Shown piece after piece: positions 37,237 to 45,267 of a stretch of DNA of 64,000 nt. The position numbers were made by a program, and so were the translations under genes. The notes below the pieces were generated by a model. That model searched no databases and was not told the DNA's origin. It saw only the letters and a list, made by a program, of their open reading frames with translations. Where the stretch lies: positions 62,001 through 126,000 of the forward strand of contig JAHJZX010000068.1 in NCBI GenBank assembly GCA_018826295.1, in the 5' to 3' direction. The stretch's first letter is position 1, and every line of letters starts with the position of its first letter. The stretch is from Gammaproteobacteria bacterium. GTDB lineage: Bacteria; Pseudomonadota; Gammaproteobacteria; Enterobacterales; Alteromonadaceae.

Positions 37237-37271
37237 GTATGTTTAATCCAGTGAAAATGCGCGGCCACTTT

Positions 37272-37289
37272 AGCGAACACTTGTACGCC
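37272..37289. promoter_or_regulatory. Putative FabR operator of fabA
   Basis: AGCGAACACTTGTACGCC, an imperfect 18-base inverted repeat (AGCG-A-ACA facing TGT-A-CGCC), closely resembles the FabR operators known before fabA and fabB in gammaproteobacteria. It lies 36 bases before the fabA start, where a repressor would overlap the promoter. Confidence 0.6.
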
Positions 37290-37380
37290 AAACAAGTCCG
37301 ATTTGTCTTATTATCGTAAATTACACCGCAATCAGTAGTTTATTGCGGGTATGACAAGGTTATTGCCACAGAGTGACAAT

Positions 37381-37638
37381 ATGACTAGTAAAACAGCAAA
37401 AGCTTTAACGAATGCAGAAAAACAACAACGCTATCGCGAGCGGCAAAAACAATCGGGTAAAAAAGAGTTACGCGGTTATTTGACGCAGGAAGCGCTGAGT
37501 TGTTATCAGGAAATACAACAAAAAACCGAATGGACAGACAGTGTGCTGTTAAGCAATGCTATCCGCTTAATGTATGCCGCACATAAATGTGGCCAGGTAG
37601 GCATTTTAAATAGCTGGTTAACCGAACATAAGCGTTAA
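37381..37638 (+). CDS. Small basic protein, possibly ribbon-helix-helix-like
   Basis: An 85-residue protein, not recognised with confidence. The N-terminal third is highly charged (TNAEKQQRYRERQKQSGKK). The segment KELRGYLTQEALSCYQEIQQ could be a beta strand followed by a helix, the start of a ribbon-helix-helix fold, and SVLLSNAIRLMYAA a second helix. An in-frame ATG at 37351 would add ten residues; 37381 is preferred because AGAGTG lies at better spacing. Its neighbours (fabA divergent, pterin-synthase-like downstream) give no clue to function. Confidence 0.6.
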   Translation: MTSKTAKALTNAEKQQRYRERQKQSGKKELRGYLTQEALSCYQEIQQKTEWTDSVLLSNAIRLMYAAHKCGQVGILNSWLTEHKR

Positions 37639-37715
37639 AACTGCCGCTACCCGGTGTTGTCATCGCCGCTATACCGGTATAATAACGGCATATTTTTGCT
37701 TGTAGAGAGCCAGCC

Positions 37716-38573
37716 ATGATTTTGTTTGTACGGGATTTAACCGTTATTGATTTTTCTTATTTGTGCGCTGAACGCGGCATGCTGGGTGAGAGCTATATTG
37801 TTGATGTCGAGCTGCACGGCAAGCTGGATGCCACCTCGATGGTGCTGGATTTTTCCAAAGTAAAAAAGGTAATTAAGCAGGCTATTGATCAACTGGTCGA
37901 TCACAAATTAGCGCTACCTGCCAACTGTCGCGCTTTAACCTTACAGCAAAATGCCGGACAAAGCGTACTGCAATTTGACTGCGCCCGTGGCCGCATTAGT
38001 ATGGCCGCCCCGGCAGAAGCCATAGTTGCCATAGCGGCAGAACACATTAACGAAGCCAGCCTGACGGAATTTTTGCAGCAACAAATAAAGCCATTATTGC
38101 CCGACAATGTGGCTCAGCTGGTGCTAACCTTACGACCGGAAGCCAGCCAGGGCTTTTATTATCACTACAGTCATGGCCTGAAAAAGCACGATGGCAATTG
38201 CCAGCGCATTGCCCATGGCCACCGCTCTACAATTCAAATTTATACCAACAATATGCTGTCGCCACGCTTAAATAAATACTGGTGTGAACGCTGGCAGGAC
38301 ATTTACCTTGGCACCACGGAAGATTTATGTGATTCAGCGGCACTGCAGCACCTGAGCGCCTCAGCAGATGATTACAGCTTTCGCTATCAGGCCGCGCAGG
38401 GCTGGTTTGAGCTGTGCATTCCAAAAGCACATTGCGAAATTGTGCCCTGCGATACCACAGTAGAATGTCTGGCCGACTATATTGCAGCCGAGCTTAAACA
38501 ACTGGACAACACAAAAGACTATAAGGTAGTAGCCTATGAAGGCGTGGCTAAAGGCGCTGTTGCTTACAGCTAG
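37716..38573 (+). CDS. Tandem 6-pyruvoyl-tetrahydropterin synthase/QueD-like protein
   Basis: A 285-residue protein with two T-fold halves related to QueD/PTPS. The first half keeps the LDFSKVKKVIKQAIDQLVDH helix with the catalytic Asp-His type ending, but its zinc HxH position reads LGES. The second half keeps zinc-type His (YHYSHGL and AHGHRSTI) and the pterin-anchoring Glu (TTVECLADYI), but lacks the DF...DH helix. One complete active site could thus be formed from both halves. QueD makes 6-carboxytetrahydropterin for queuosine, yet no other queuosine gene is near, so the reaction is not assigned. Its last 38 bases overlap the M23 peptidase gene. Confidence 0.75.
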   Translation: MILFVRDLTVIDFSYLCAERGMLGESYIVDVELHGKLDATSMVLDFSKVKKVIKQAIDQLVDHKLALPANCRALTLQQNAGQSVLQFDCARGRISMAAPAEAIVAIAAEHINEASLTEFLQQQIKPLLPDNVAQLVLTLRPEASQGFYYHYSHGLKKHDGNCQRIAHGHRSTIQIYTNNMLSPRLNKYWCERWQDIYLGTTEDLCDSAALQHLSASADDYSFRYQAAQGWFELCIPKAHCEIVPCDTTVECLADYIAAELKQLDNTKDYKVVAYEGVAKGAVAYS

Positions 38574-39348
38574 TTTATCTGGTGCTGCAGCAGCTATTGA
38601 GGTGGAGTTAACTGGCGACTTTACCCAGGGCGCTATTATTTTCGGTAAGGCACCAGCAGGTAGCCAGGTGTTATTTAATGACACTGTACTGCCGCTTAGT
38701 GATGAAGGGCGTTTTGTCTTTGGTGTTGGCCGTGATGCAGCACTGGAACATAGTTTGACTGTAAGCTTTCAGGATAAAACCCTGGTTAAACCCCTGACGT
38801 TTAAAGCCAGACAGTACGATGTGCAGCATGTTAATGGCGTAGCACAAAAATACGTTACGCCACCGGCCGAGGTTAGCGCACGTATTCAGCGCGATAATCA
38901 GCGCGTTAAAGCCGCCCGACAACATGTGTCTGATTTAGAGGCTATATTCCAGCCGCCAATAATGCCGGCCCAAGGGCGTATTTCAGGCGTTTATGGCAGC
39001 CAGCGGGTGTTTAATGGCGAACCCCGTAATCCGCATTATGGTTTGGACGTGGCTGCGCCTGTTGGTGCGCCGGTTCTAGCGCCGTTGGCTGGTAAGGTAC
39101 TACTGGCAGAAGATCTGTATTACTCTGGTCTGACGCTCATTATTGATCACGGTTTTGGTATCAATTCTACTTTTATGCATTTAAGCAAAATGGATGTTGT
39201 AGCCGGGGATGCAGTCGCCAAAGGCGACAAAATAGCCGAAGTAGGGGCGACAGGCCGGGTAACCGGGCCGCATCTGGATTGGCGCATTAACTGGCTACAA
39301 GAGCGGCTGGACCCGGCGTTGCTACCGGGTCTGGTTATTCAGGACTAA
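38536..39348 (+). CDS. M23 (LytM) family metallopeptidase
   Basis: A 270-residue exported protein, signal peptide about 1-20 (ending GAAAA before IEVEL). Residues 20-105 form a beta-rich N-terminal domain, then a helix, then the LytM domain (145-260). The zinc ligands of HxxxD are His167 and Asp171 (HYGLD), with His215 in FMHLS. The final H-x-H motif reads HLD (246-248), so the third zinc ligand is Asp instead of His. It may be an active peptidoglycan endopeptidase with an altered site or an EnvC-like activator. It starts inside the previous gene (38-base overlap), and its stop overlaps the convergent M61 gene. Confidence 0.88.
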   Translation: MKAWLKALLLTASLSGAAAAIEVELTGDFTQGAIIFGKAPAGSQVLFNDTVLPLSDEGRFVFGVGRDAALEHSLTVSFQDKTLVKPLTFKARQYDVQHVNGVAQKYVTPPAEVSARIQRDNQRVKAARQHVSDLEAIFQPPIMPAQGRISGVYGSQRVFNGEPRNPHYGLDVAAPVGAPVLAPLAGKVLLAEDLYYSGLTLIIDHGFGINSTFMHLSKMDVVAGDAVAKGDKIAEVGATGRVTGPHLDWRINWLQERLDPALLPGLVIQD

Positions 39349-39362
39349 CATTCAGGACTAAC
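39337..39362. repeat. Perfect 13-base tandem duplication over two convergent stop codons
   Basis: ATTCAGGACTAAC occurs at 39337-39349 and again immediately at 39350-39362. The first copy contains the stop codons of both the M23 gene (plus) and the M61 gene (minus). The second copy encodes the last residues of the M61 protein. Confidence 0.9.
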
Positions 39363-41138
39363 GTTTAACCACTGCTGGCACAGCTTCGGCTCGGTTACTG
39401 TAAGCACCGCTACCTGTTGCGTAGCGACAGCTAACGTTATGTCGGTATGCAATAAGCGATCTTTACGAAACAAACTCAGTTGCACGGTACTGTTTAGTGG
39501 GTGACGCTGCAGCAATTCTGGCCAGCTAGAAGCGGTAATTTTACGGCCATTCAACGCCAGCAACTGATCACCCACCATTACACCAGCCTGGTGTGCGCTG
39601 CTGCCATGATAGACCTGCGTTACTTGCAACAGGCCGTTATGCCATTTGCTCTGAATACCGATAAAAGCCACCTCAGTTGTAACTTCGCCTCCCAGGTCAT
39701 CACTATGCTGCATTGGCCTGAAACTAAGGTGTAAACCAAGCTTGCTCAAGGCCGAGGGTAGCGGCAGCGCTTGGGCACTATGCAGCCAGTTATCGCATTG
39801 TGCTGCCAGTTCTGCAAAGCCCATGTTTTGCAGGGTGAGCTGCAGTGCATTGTCAGGCGTACCGCCTGGCAAATAGTTCTGCCACAGCTGAGCCACAACG
39901 TTATCCAGACTGCTTCCGACCGCTGTCAGCTCACTGTGCAGGCACAAGGCCAGCAGTGCGCCTTTGGCATAATAACTGACCACAGCATTAGGTGCGTTTT
40001 CATCTTGCTTATAAAACTTTGTCCAGGCATTAAAGCTGCTATCAGTAAGGCTTTGCTTACCGTTGCTTGGGTTACGTGTGACGCGTGAAATGAGTTTTTC
40101 CAGTGTGGTGATATAGCGCTGCTGGCTAATCAGGCCGCTGCGCACCAGGGCCAGGTCATCATAATATGAGGTAAAGCCTTCATACAGCCAAAGTTGAGGC
40201 GTGTACTGCTCAGTATTTAGCTGATAGCTTGCAAAACACTGCGGTTTTAACCGCTTTACCCACCAGGTATGAAAATACTCATGACTGCACAGCGCCAGTA
40301 AATCCTGATAATGCTCATTAATCTCTGCCACCGTGCCGGCTGAATGTGCAGGTAACGGCAAGGCTTTGCGGTTACTTAGCAATAACGTAGCATCTTTATG
40401 CTCCAGACCGCCGTATCCGTCTTCGCTGATCCAGAGTAAAAACCAATAGCGGGTTAAATCTGTTGGCAGGCCACCAAACAGCTGCTTTTGTGTCTGGCAA
40501 ATACGGCTTAAATCAGCGGTAAACCTGGCTTGATCCGTGTGATTGTTACCGCTTATCACCAGATAGTGCGGTACAGCGTCAATACTAAACTCTGACAGGC
40601 TAAACACCCCGGCTAAAACCGGCGCGTCTATTAACTCGGCATAGTTTTTTGCACTATAACCGCCAAAATCAAGCCAGGCGGTGTCTGCTGCCGGTGTTAA
40701 CGATGTGGCCAGGCGCCAGTGCTGGTAGTTGCAAGAAAAGGGTTTTATCAGCTCGAGCTTATGCAGGTGTTGCTGCAGTCCACTAACGGCTAAGCACAGG
40801 CAAGCTGGGTTAAGTATTGCAATTTCATCATCAACATAGGCCGCTCGTACTGACAAGTCATAAGCGTACACCTGATAACGGACAGTCACGTGGTGATGTC
40901 GGCAGCTGAGCTGCCAGCTTTGTTTGTCGGTTTGCTGCAACTGCAGAGCGCCTTCGCTGTCACTTGCGCTGATGCCGGTAATATTTCGAGCAAAATCGCG
41001 GATCATATAGCTACCCGGGATCCACGCCGGCAGAGTCAGGCTATGCTGCTTTTCTGTCGGCGTAAAGTGCAGGCTAACCTCAATAATATGGCCGGCGATA
41101 TCTGCAATATCAATTTGATAAAACACCGATTTTGTCAT
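39345..41138 (-). CDS. M61 family peptidase with PDZ domain
   Basis: A 597-residue metallopeptidase of the glycyl-aminopeptidase family. The N-terminal beta domain has TLPAWIPGSYMIRDFARNI near residues 36-54. The catalytic thermolysin-like domain carries HEYFH with the zinc His residues (LCSHEYFHTWWVKRLKP, near 288-304) and the distant Glu ligand in LWLYEGFTSYYDD near 318-330. A PDZ domain (about 490-570, VYHGSSAHQAGVMVGDQLLALN) follows. No signal peptide is seen, so it is probably cytoplasmic. Its last codons come from a 13-base tandem duplication shared with the M23 gene end. Confidence 0.92.
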   Translation of the reverse strand: MTKSVFYQIDIADIAGHIIEVSLHFTPTEKQHSLTLPAWIPGSYMIRDFARNITGISASDSEGALQLQQTDKQSWQLSCRHHHVTVRYQVYAYDLSVRAAYVDDEIAILNPACLCLAVSGLQQHLHKLELIKPFSCNYQHWRLATSLTPAADTAWLDFGGYSAKNYAELIDAPVLAGVFSLSEFSIDAVPHYLVISGNNHTDQARFTADLSRICQTQKQLFGGLPTDLTRYWFLLWISEDGYGGLEHKDATLLLSNRKALPLPAHSAGTVAEINEHYQDLLALCSHEYFHTWWVKRLKPQCFASYQLNTEQYTPQLWLYEGFTSYYDDLALVRSGLISQQRYITTLEKLISRVTRNPSNGKQSLTDSSFNAWTKFYKQDENAPNAVVSYYAKGALLALCLHSELTAVGSSLDNVVAQLWQNYLPGGTPDNALQLTLQNMGFAELAAQCDNWLHSAQALPLPSALSKLGLHLSFRPMQHSDDLGGEVTTEVAFIGIQSKWHNGLLQVTQVYHGSSAHQAGVMVGDQLLALNGRKITASSWPELLQRHPLNSTVQLSLFRKDRLLHTDITLAVATQQVAVLTVTEPKLCQQWLNVSPEC

Positions 41139-41212
41139 AATTCACTTTGCCTGCATGCTGTGGTCGTATTAAGCTGGTTATTATGCCGCGAAAAGCAGAC
41201 AAGGAAAACGCC

Positions 41213-41563
41213 ATGGCAACAGAAACGGTATTCAGTAAGATAATCCGCCGCGAGGCAAGCGCTGATATTCTGTACCAGGACCAGTTGGTCACGGCTTTTC
41301 GGGATATCCGGCCGCGGGCACCGGTGCATATTTTATTGGTACCTAATCAGTTGATCCCGACGGTAAATGATGTTGAACCGCAACATGAGGCCGCACTTGG
41401 CCGTTTGTTTACTGTGGCGCGAAAACTGGCTGCCGAGCATGGTATTGCAGATAAAGGCTATCGGTTAATTATGAACTGCAATTCACATGGCGGGCAGGAG
41501 GTTTATCATATCCATCTGCATTTGGTCGGCGGCAGAGCACTTGGCCCGATGCTGAGCCGGTAA
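41213..41563 (+). CDS. hinT: HIT family purine nucleoside phosphoramidase
   Basis: A 116-residue HinT-type protein hydrolysing AMP-lysine and other phosphoramidates. The histidine triad HIHLHLVGG lies near residues 100-108, preceded by [12 protein letters not shown]. The ATG at 41213 is used because AAGGA (41201-41205) precedes it by eight bases and because the family starts in this way ([20 protein letters not shown]). An upstream GTG-type extension has no support. It is divergent from the M61 gene. Confidence 0.93.
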   Translation: MATETVFSKIIRREASADILYQDQLVTAFRDIRPRAPVHILLVPNQLIPTVNDVEPQHEAALGRLFTVARKLAAEHGIADKGYRLIMNCNSHGGQEVYHIHLHLVGGRALGPMLSR

Positions 41564-41668
41564 AGGCCAGCATGAATTCTGCACGGCTGGCGTTTTTATC
41601 AACCATACTGTTGCAATTGCGCACTGGTCTTATAGAATCCGCGCCTTGCAATGGTAAAGAGTAATATT

Positions 41669-42067
41669 ATGAGTAATGAAGCGCTGATCGCCAAACGGAT
41701 AGAATATGCAGTAACCCGGGTAACTAAAACCGTGTTTCCCGGCCGGACAAATCATCACAACACCTTATTTGGTGGCGAAGCGCTGGCCTGGATGGATGAA
41801 GCCGCTTTTATCGCTGCTACCCGGTTTTGTCGCAAACCGCTGGTAACGGTGAGCTCGGACCGGGTTGATTTTAAAGAATCTATTCCGGCCGGCACTATTA
41901 TTGAGCTGGTCGCTAAGGTGGAACATGTTGGCCGCACCAGTATCCGGGTGCAGGTTGATATCTTTGTCGAGAATATGTACCACGATGATCAGCACAAGGC
42001 TATCTCCGGCAGTTTTACCTTTGTCGCCTTAGGGCCGGATCGTAAACCGACTCCGGTACTGCCTTAA
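41669..42067 (+). CDS. Acyl-CoA thioesterase, YciA-like hotdog protein
   Basis: A 132-residue single-hotdog thioesterase. Family segments are VFPGRTNHHNTLFGGEALAW, with the conserved NTLFGG and the catalytic Asp in WMDEAA, followed by VTVSSDRVDFKESIPAGTII. It probably hydrolyses medium- to long-chain acyl-CoAs. The ATG at 41669 is favoured over that at 41651 because AAAGAG lies at suitable spacing and a TATAGA -10-like element at 41631-41636 is close to the earlier codon. Confidence 0.88.
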   Translation: MSNEALIAKRIEYAVTRVTKTVFPGRTNHHNTLFGGEALAWMDEAAFIAATRFCRKPLVTVSSDRVDFKESIPAGTIIELVAKVEHVGRTSIRVQVDIFVENMYHDDQHKAISGSFTFVALGPDRKPTPVLP

Positions 42068-42176
42068 ACAGGCAACAAATGCGATTAATGTCTGCTGCAA
42101 TACGGCAGGTGTTACAGGCAGCAGCAGCTGAATTAGCTATAATCGGCCGTTATCATTAGCCCCTCAGGTTGGTATT

Positions 42177-43259
42177 TTGAAGCATATTTTTGAAGACAGA
42201 AACCGACAGTTTTGGCTGCTACATACGTTAGGCTGGCTCGGCTTCGCTATTGTTAATTACCTGAACTCGCTGGTTCTGGAAACCCGTGATGCCTATGTTA
42301 TTGTGGTAGTACTGGATGCCTATATTGGCTGGCTAATTACTATTCCGCTGCGATATGCCTATCAGCGTATCTGGCACTGGTCGCCGTGGAAACTTGCCAG
42401 CACCGTGTTGCTGGTAACTACCCTGATTGCCGCAATCTGGACGGCAGTGCATAATTTCAACTATTGGGAAATTTATAAACATGGTGGCCGGCCGCAAGAC
42501 TGGCTGAAATATGTGCGTGATACCCCTTTTGCTTTTTACGTAATGCTAAGCTGGAGTGGCTTATATTTTGGTATTAAGTACTATCAGACATTGCAGCAGG
42601 AAAAACAGAAGTCATTAACGGCCACCAATAAAGCGCATGAAGCCCAGCTAAAAATGTTGCGCTATCAGCTAAACCCACACTTTTTGTTTAATACCCTCAA
42701 TGCCATTTCGACGCTGGTGCTGATTAATGAAACTGATACTGCGAATAAAATGGTTACCAGACTTAGTGACTTTTTACGCTATTCGTTGTACAAAGATCCT
42801 ATTAACAAAGTGGCACTGGAACAGGAAATTTACGCCGCCAGATTATATCTGGAGATTGAAAGAGTGCGGTTTTCTGAACGATTGTCGATAGTGTTTGATA
42901 TTGAACCCGGGACCGAAAAAGCTCTGGTACCCAGTTTGATTTTACAGCCATTGATTGAAAACGCGATTAAGTATGCTGTCGCCAGCCAGATAAATGGTGG
43001 CGAAATTGCGATTACGGCGAAAAAGTTTGGCCATGATCTGTTGCTGGAGGTAGCCGATAACGGGCCGGGCATGAGTATAACTAACGGATTGCCGAAAAGT
43101 AACGACAGTGGCGTAGGCCTCGTTAATACTAAAGAGCGTCTGGCTGCCTTGTACGATAATGACTTTGCACTGGTGCTAACCCATAATCAGCCGCGTGGCC
43201 TGAAGGTGAATATCAGGATCCCATTACAATTAGAACAAACGGAACAGGAACATGCTTAA
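42177..43259 (+). CDS. LytS/YehU-type sensor histidine kinase
   Basis: A 360-residue inner-membrane kinase. Four hydrophobic segments fall within residues 12-140. The His_kinase (PF06580) domain begins at LRYQLNPHFLFNTLNAIS, where the first His is the phosphorylation site, and the ATPase domain has LILQPLIENAIKYAV and DNGPGM. The start is TTG at 42177; no nearby ATG gives the first hydrophobic segment. It overlaps the next gene by eight bases, marking a cognate pair. No ligand-binding periplasmic domain is evident, so the signal is unknown. Confidence 0.9.
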   Translation: MKHIFEDRNRQFWLLHTLGWLGFAIVNYLNSLVLETRDAYVIVVVLDAYIGWLITIPLRYAYQRIWHWSPWKLASTVLLVTTLIAAIWTAVHNFNYWEIYKHGGRPQDWLKYVRDTPFAFYVMLSWSGLYFGIKYYQTLQQEKQKSLTATNKAHEAQLKMLRYQLNPHFLFNTLNAISTLVLINETDTANKMVTRLSDFLRYSLYKDPINKVALEQEIYAARLYLEIERVRFSERLSIVFDIEPGTEKALVPSLILQPLIENAIKYAVASQINGGEIAITAKKFGHDLLLEVADNGPGMSITNGLPKSNDSGVGLVNTKERLAALYDNDFALVLTHNQPRGLKVNIRIPLQLEQTEQEHA

Positions 43260-44070
43260 GGTTATAGTAGTTGATGATGAGCCGCTGGCACGCAAAGGTA
43301 TGCAAGTCAGGTTGAAAGAGTTTACCGAGCTGAACGTGATTGCTGAATGTAGCAATGGCGAACAGGCAATTGAAGCCATTAGTCGCTTGCAACCCGATTT
43401 GGTTTTTCTGGATGTTGAAATGCCTGGCATGGACGGTTTTACCGTACTGAAACAGCTGCAGCAATTAAACAGCCCGTTACCTTATGTAGTCTTTGTTACC
43501 GCTTATGATCATTACGCTTTTAACGCCTTCGAAGTCAGTGCTCTTGATTATGTGTTAAAACCAGTTGAGCCGGAGAGACTAAAACAAGCGGTAGAAAAAG
43601 CCATCAAAGTTGCCAGGGCAGACGATTCGCGGCTGCACAAAGGCCAACTGGCCGAAGCAGTAGCACGCCTGACCGGCGACGATGCAGACAATATCCTGCA
43701 GCGCTTGGATAACGCAGAGCCAGTGGTGAATGAGCGTTACCCTGAAGCAATAAGCATTAAAGATAGTGGCGAAATTACCCGGGTGCCGGTTAGCGCCATT
43801 GAATGGGTAGACGCCGCCGGTGATTATATGTGTATCCATACCCGTGATGGCCAAACCCATATTTTGCGGCGCACCATGAAAGAGCTCGAGCAAGAGCTGG
43901 ACCCACGTTTATTTGTCCGGGTGCATCGCTCAGCCATCGTCAATGTGCATACCATTGCCAAACTGCAAATGCTGGCAAACGGCGAGCATCAGCTTATGCT
44001 GACAAACGGCCAGGCTGTTAAAGTAAGCCGCAGCTACAAAGATCGCGTCAAACAGGTATTCAGTCAATAA
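43252..44070 (+). CDS. LytTR-family response regulator
   Basis: A 272-residue regulator. The receiver domain (1-120) has the acidic pair VVDDEPLARKG, the phospho-acceptor Asp in LVFLDVEMPGMDGF near residue 55 and the Lys in LDYVLKPVEPERL. The LytTR DNA-binding domain (about 165-270) includes AIEWVDAAGDYMCIHTRDG, LFVRVHRSAIVNV and AVKVSRSYKDRVK. It is translated with the upstream kinase. Targets are not obvious; the convergent neighbour is pfkA. Confidence 0.93.
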   Translation: MLKVIVVDDEPLARKGMQVRLKEFTELNVIAECSNGEQAIEAISRLQPDLVFLDVEMPGMDGFTVLKQLQQLNSPLPYVVFVTAYDHYAFNAFEVSALDYVLKPVEPERLKQAVEKAIKVARADDSRLHKGQLAEAVARLTGDDADNILQRLDNAEPVVNERYPEAISIKDSGEITRVPVSAIEWVDAAGDYMCIHTRDGQTHILRRTMKELEQELDPRLFVRVHRSAIVNVHTIAKLQMLANGEHQLMLTNGQAVKVSRSYKDRVKQVFSQ

Positions 44071-44071
44071 G

Positions 44072-45058
44072 CTAGTCGCTGGCAATCTGTTGTTGCCAGC
44101 GTACTAAATAAGGATCTATTTGCTTAGTCCGCTCGCCGGTTTGAGCCAGCGGATACAGCACCGCCTGCTGGTTTAGTTCGCCGGCCATCATCAGATGCGC
44201 ACCATTAACCAGTTGCTCTACTGCATAGGCTCCCAGTTTGGTTGCCAGTATCCGATCAGCCCCTACCGGTTTACCACCACGTTGAATATGACCGAGAATG
44301 CAAGCGCGACATTCAGTACCAAGTTCAGCCGACAAATCCTCCGCCAGTGCCGTGGTGCCGCCCGGATAGCTGTTTTCGGCAACCACCATAATATAGCTGT
44401 TTTTACCCCGTAACAGCTGTGCATGTTGAATAGGTGCCAACAGCTTGCTGAGCTGCGCTTTTGACACCGGGCCAAACTCGGGGCAGATTATTTGCTCGGC
44501 ACCGGCGGCTATTCCGGCCGACAGGGCAATATAGCCGGAATGACGCCCCATTAACTCGACCAGAAAAATCCGTTCGAAAGCATCTGCGGTATCGCGTATT
44601 TTATCGATCGCGTCCAGCGCAGTATCTATAGCCGTGGCAAAACCTATGGTGAAGTCAGTGCCGTCGACATCATTATCAATAGTGCCGGGCACGCCAATTA
44701 ACTGCCCCTGATAATGTGGTGCTATCGCCAGAGCACCGCGAAAGCTGCCATCACCACCAATAATAACCAAGGCATCCAGTTGTAATTTATGCAGCACCTG
44801 CGCTGCCTGCACAGCGCCAGCGTCGGTATACAGTGCCTTGCAGCGGGCACTTTTTAATATGGTACCGCCATGCTGAATGATATGCTGGACGTGTTGCGGC
44901 AGCAGTGTTTGATAATCTTCATCTAACAAGCCATTGTAGCCATGATGAAAACCGACGACGTCAAGATTATACGCCGCCGCTGTCAGCACTACGGCACGGA
45001 TACAGGCGTTCATACCTGGCGCGTCGCCACCTGATGTCAGCACACCAATTCGTTTCAT
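44072..45058 (-). CDS. pfkA: ATP-dependent 6-phosphofructokinase
   Basis: A 328-residue PfkA-type enzyme converting fructose 6-phosphate to the 1,6-bisphosphate. Motifs: MKRIGVLTSGGDAPGMNACI with the ATP loop, GGDGSFRGA near 100-108 (the catalytic-site GGDGS), GTIDNDVDGTDFTIGF near 125-140 with the catalytic Asp, and VELMGRHSGYIAL near 165-177. GGDGS with Gly after GGD indicates ATP as donor. Presence of pfkA with a complete Entner-Doudoroff operon means both glycolytic routes are possible. It stands alone, converging on the LytTR gene with one base between stops. Confidence 0.95.
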   Translation of the reverse strand: MKRIGVLTSGGDAPGMNACIRAVVLTAAAYNLDVVGFHHGYNGLLDEDYQTLLPQHVQHIIQHGGTILKSARCKALYTDAGAVQAAQVLHKLQLDALVIIGGDGSFRGALAIAPHYQGQLIGVPGTIDNDVDGTDFTIGFATAIDTALDAIDKIRDTADAFERIFLVELMGRHSGYIALSAGIAAGAEQIICPEFGPVSKAQLSKLLAPIQHAQLLRGKNSYIMVVAENSYPGGTTALAEDLSAELGTECRACILGHIQRGGKPVGADRILATKLGAYAVEQLVNGAHLMMAGELNQQAVLYPLAQTGERTKQIDPYLVRWQQQIASD

Positions 45059-45267
45059 CGTCCAAGCCTCTTGCGCTTTATTGTTATACGCTTAATGCCG
45101 CTTAGTATAGGTGTTAATTGCTAGTGCTTTGTTTGATGTGACGCAAGCTGTAGTCAATTAGTCTGATCTGTTGCAGATTTAGCAGACAAGCCAGTTACTT
45201 TTGCGAGACAATAGACACCTTTGTTAAAGCTGCAGCTCTGGCGCAGCCTGTGATCCGGGATACCACT

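Noticed and set aside
45149-45163. TGTAGTCAATTAGTC upstream of pfkA as a HexR site
   Set aside because: Only the left half fits the consensus; the right arm lacks the ATTACA-type half.
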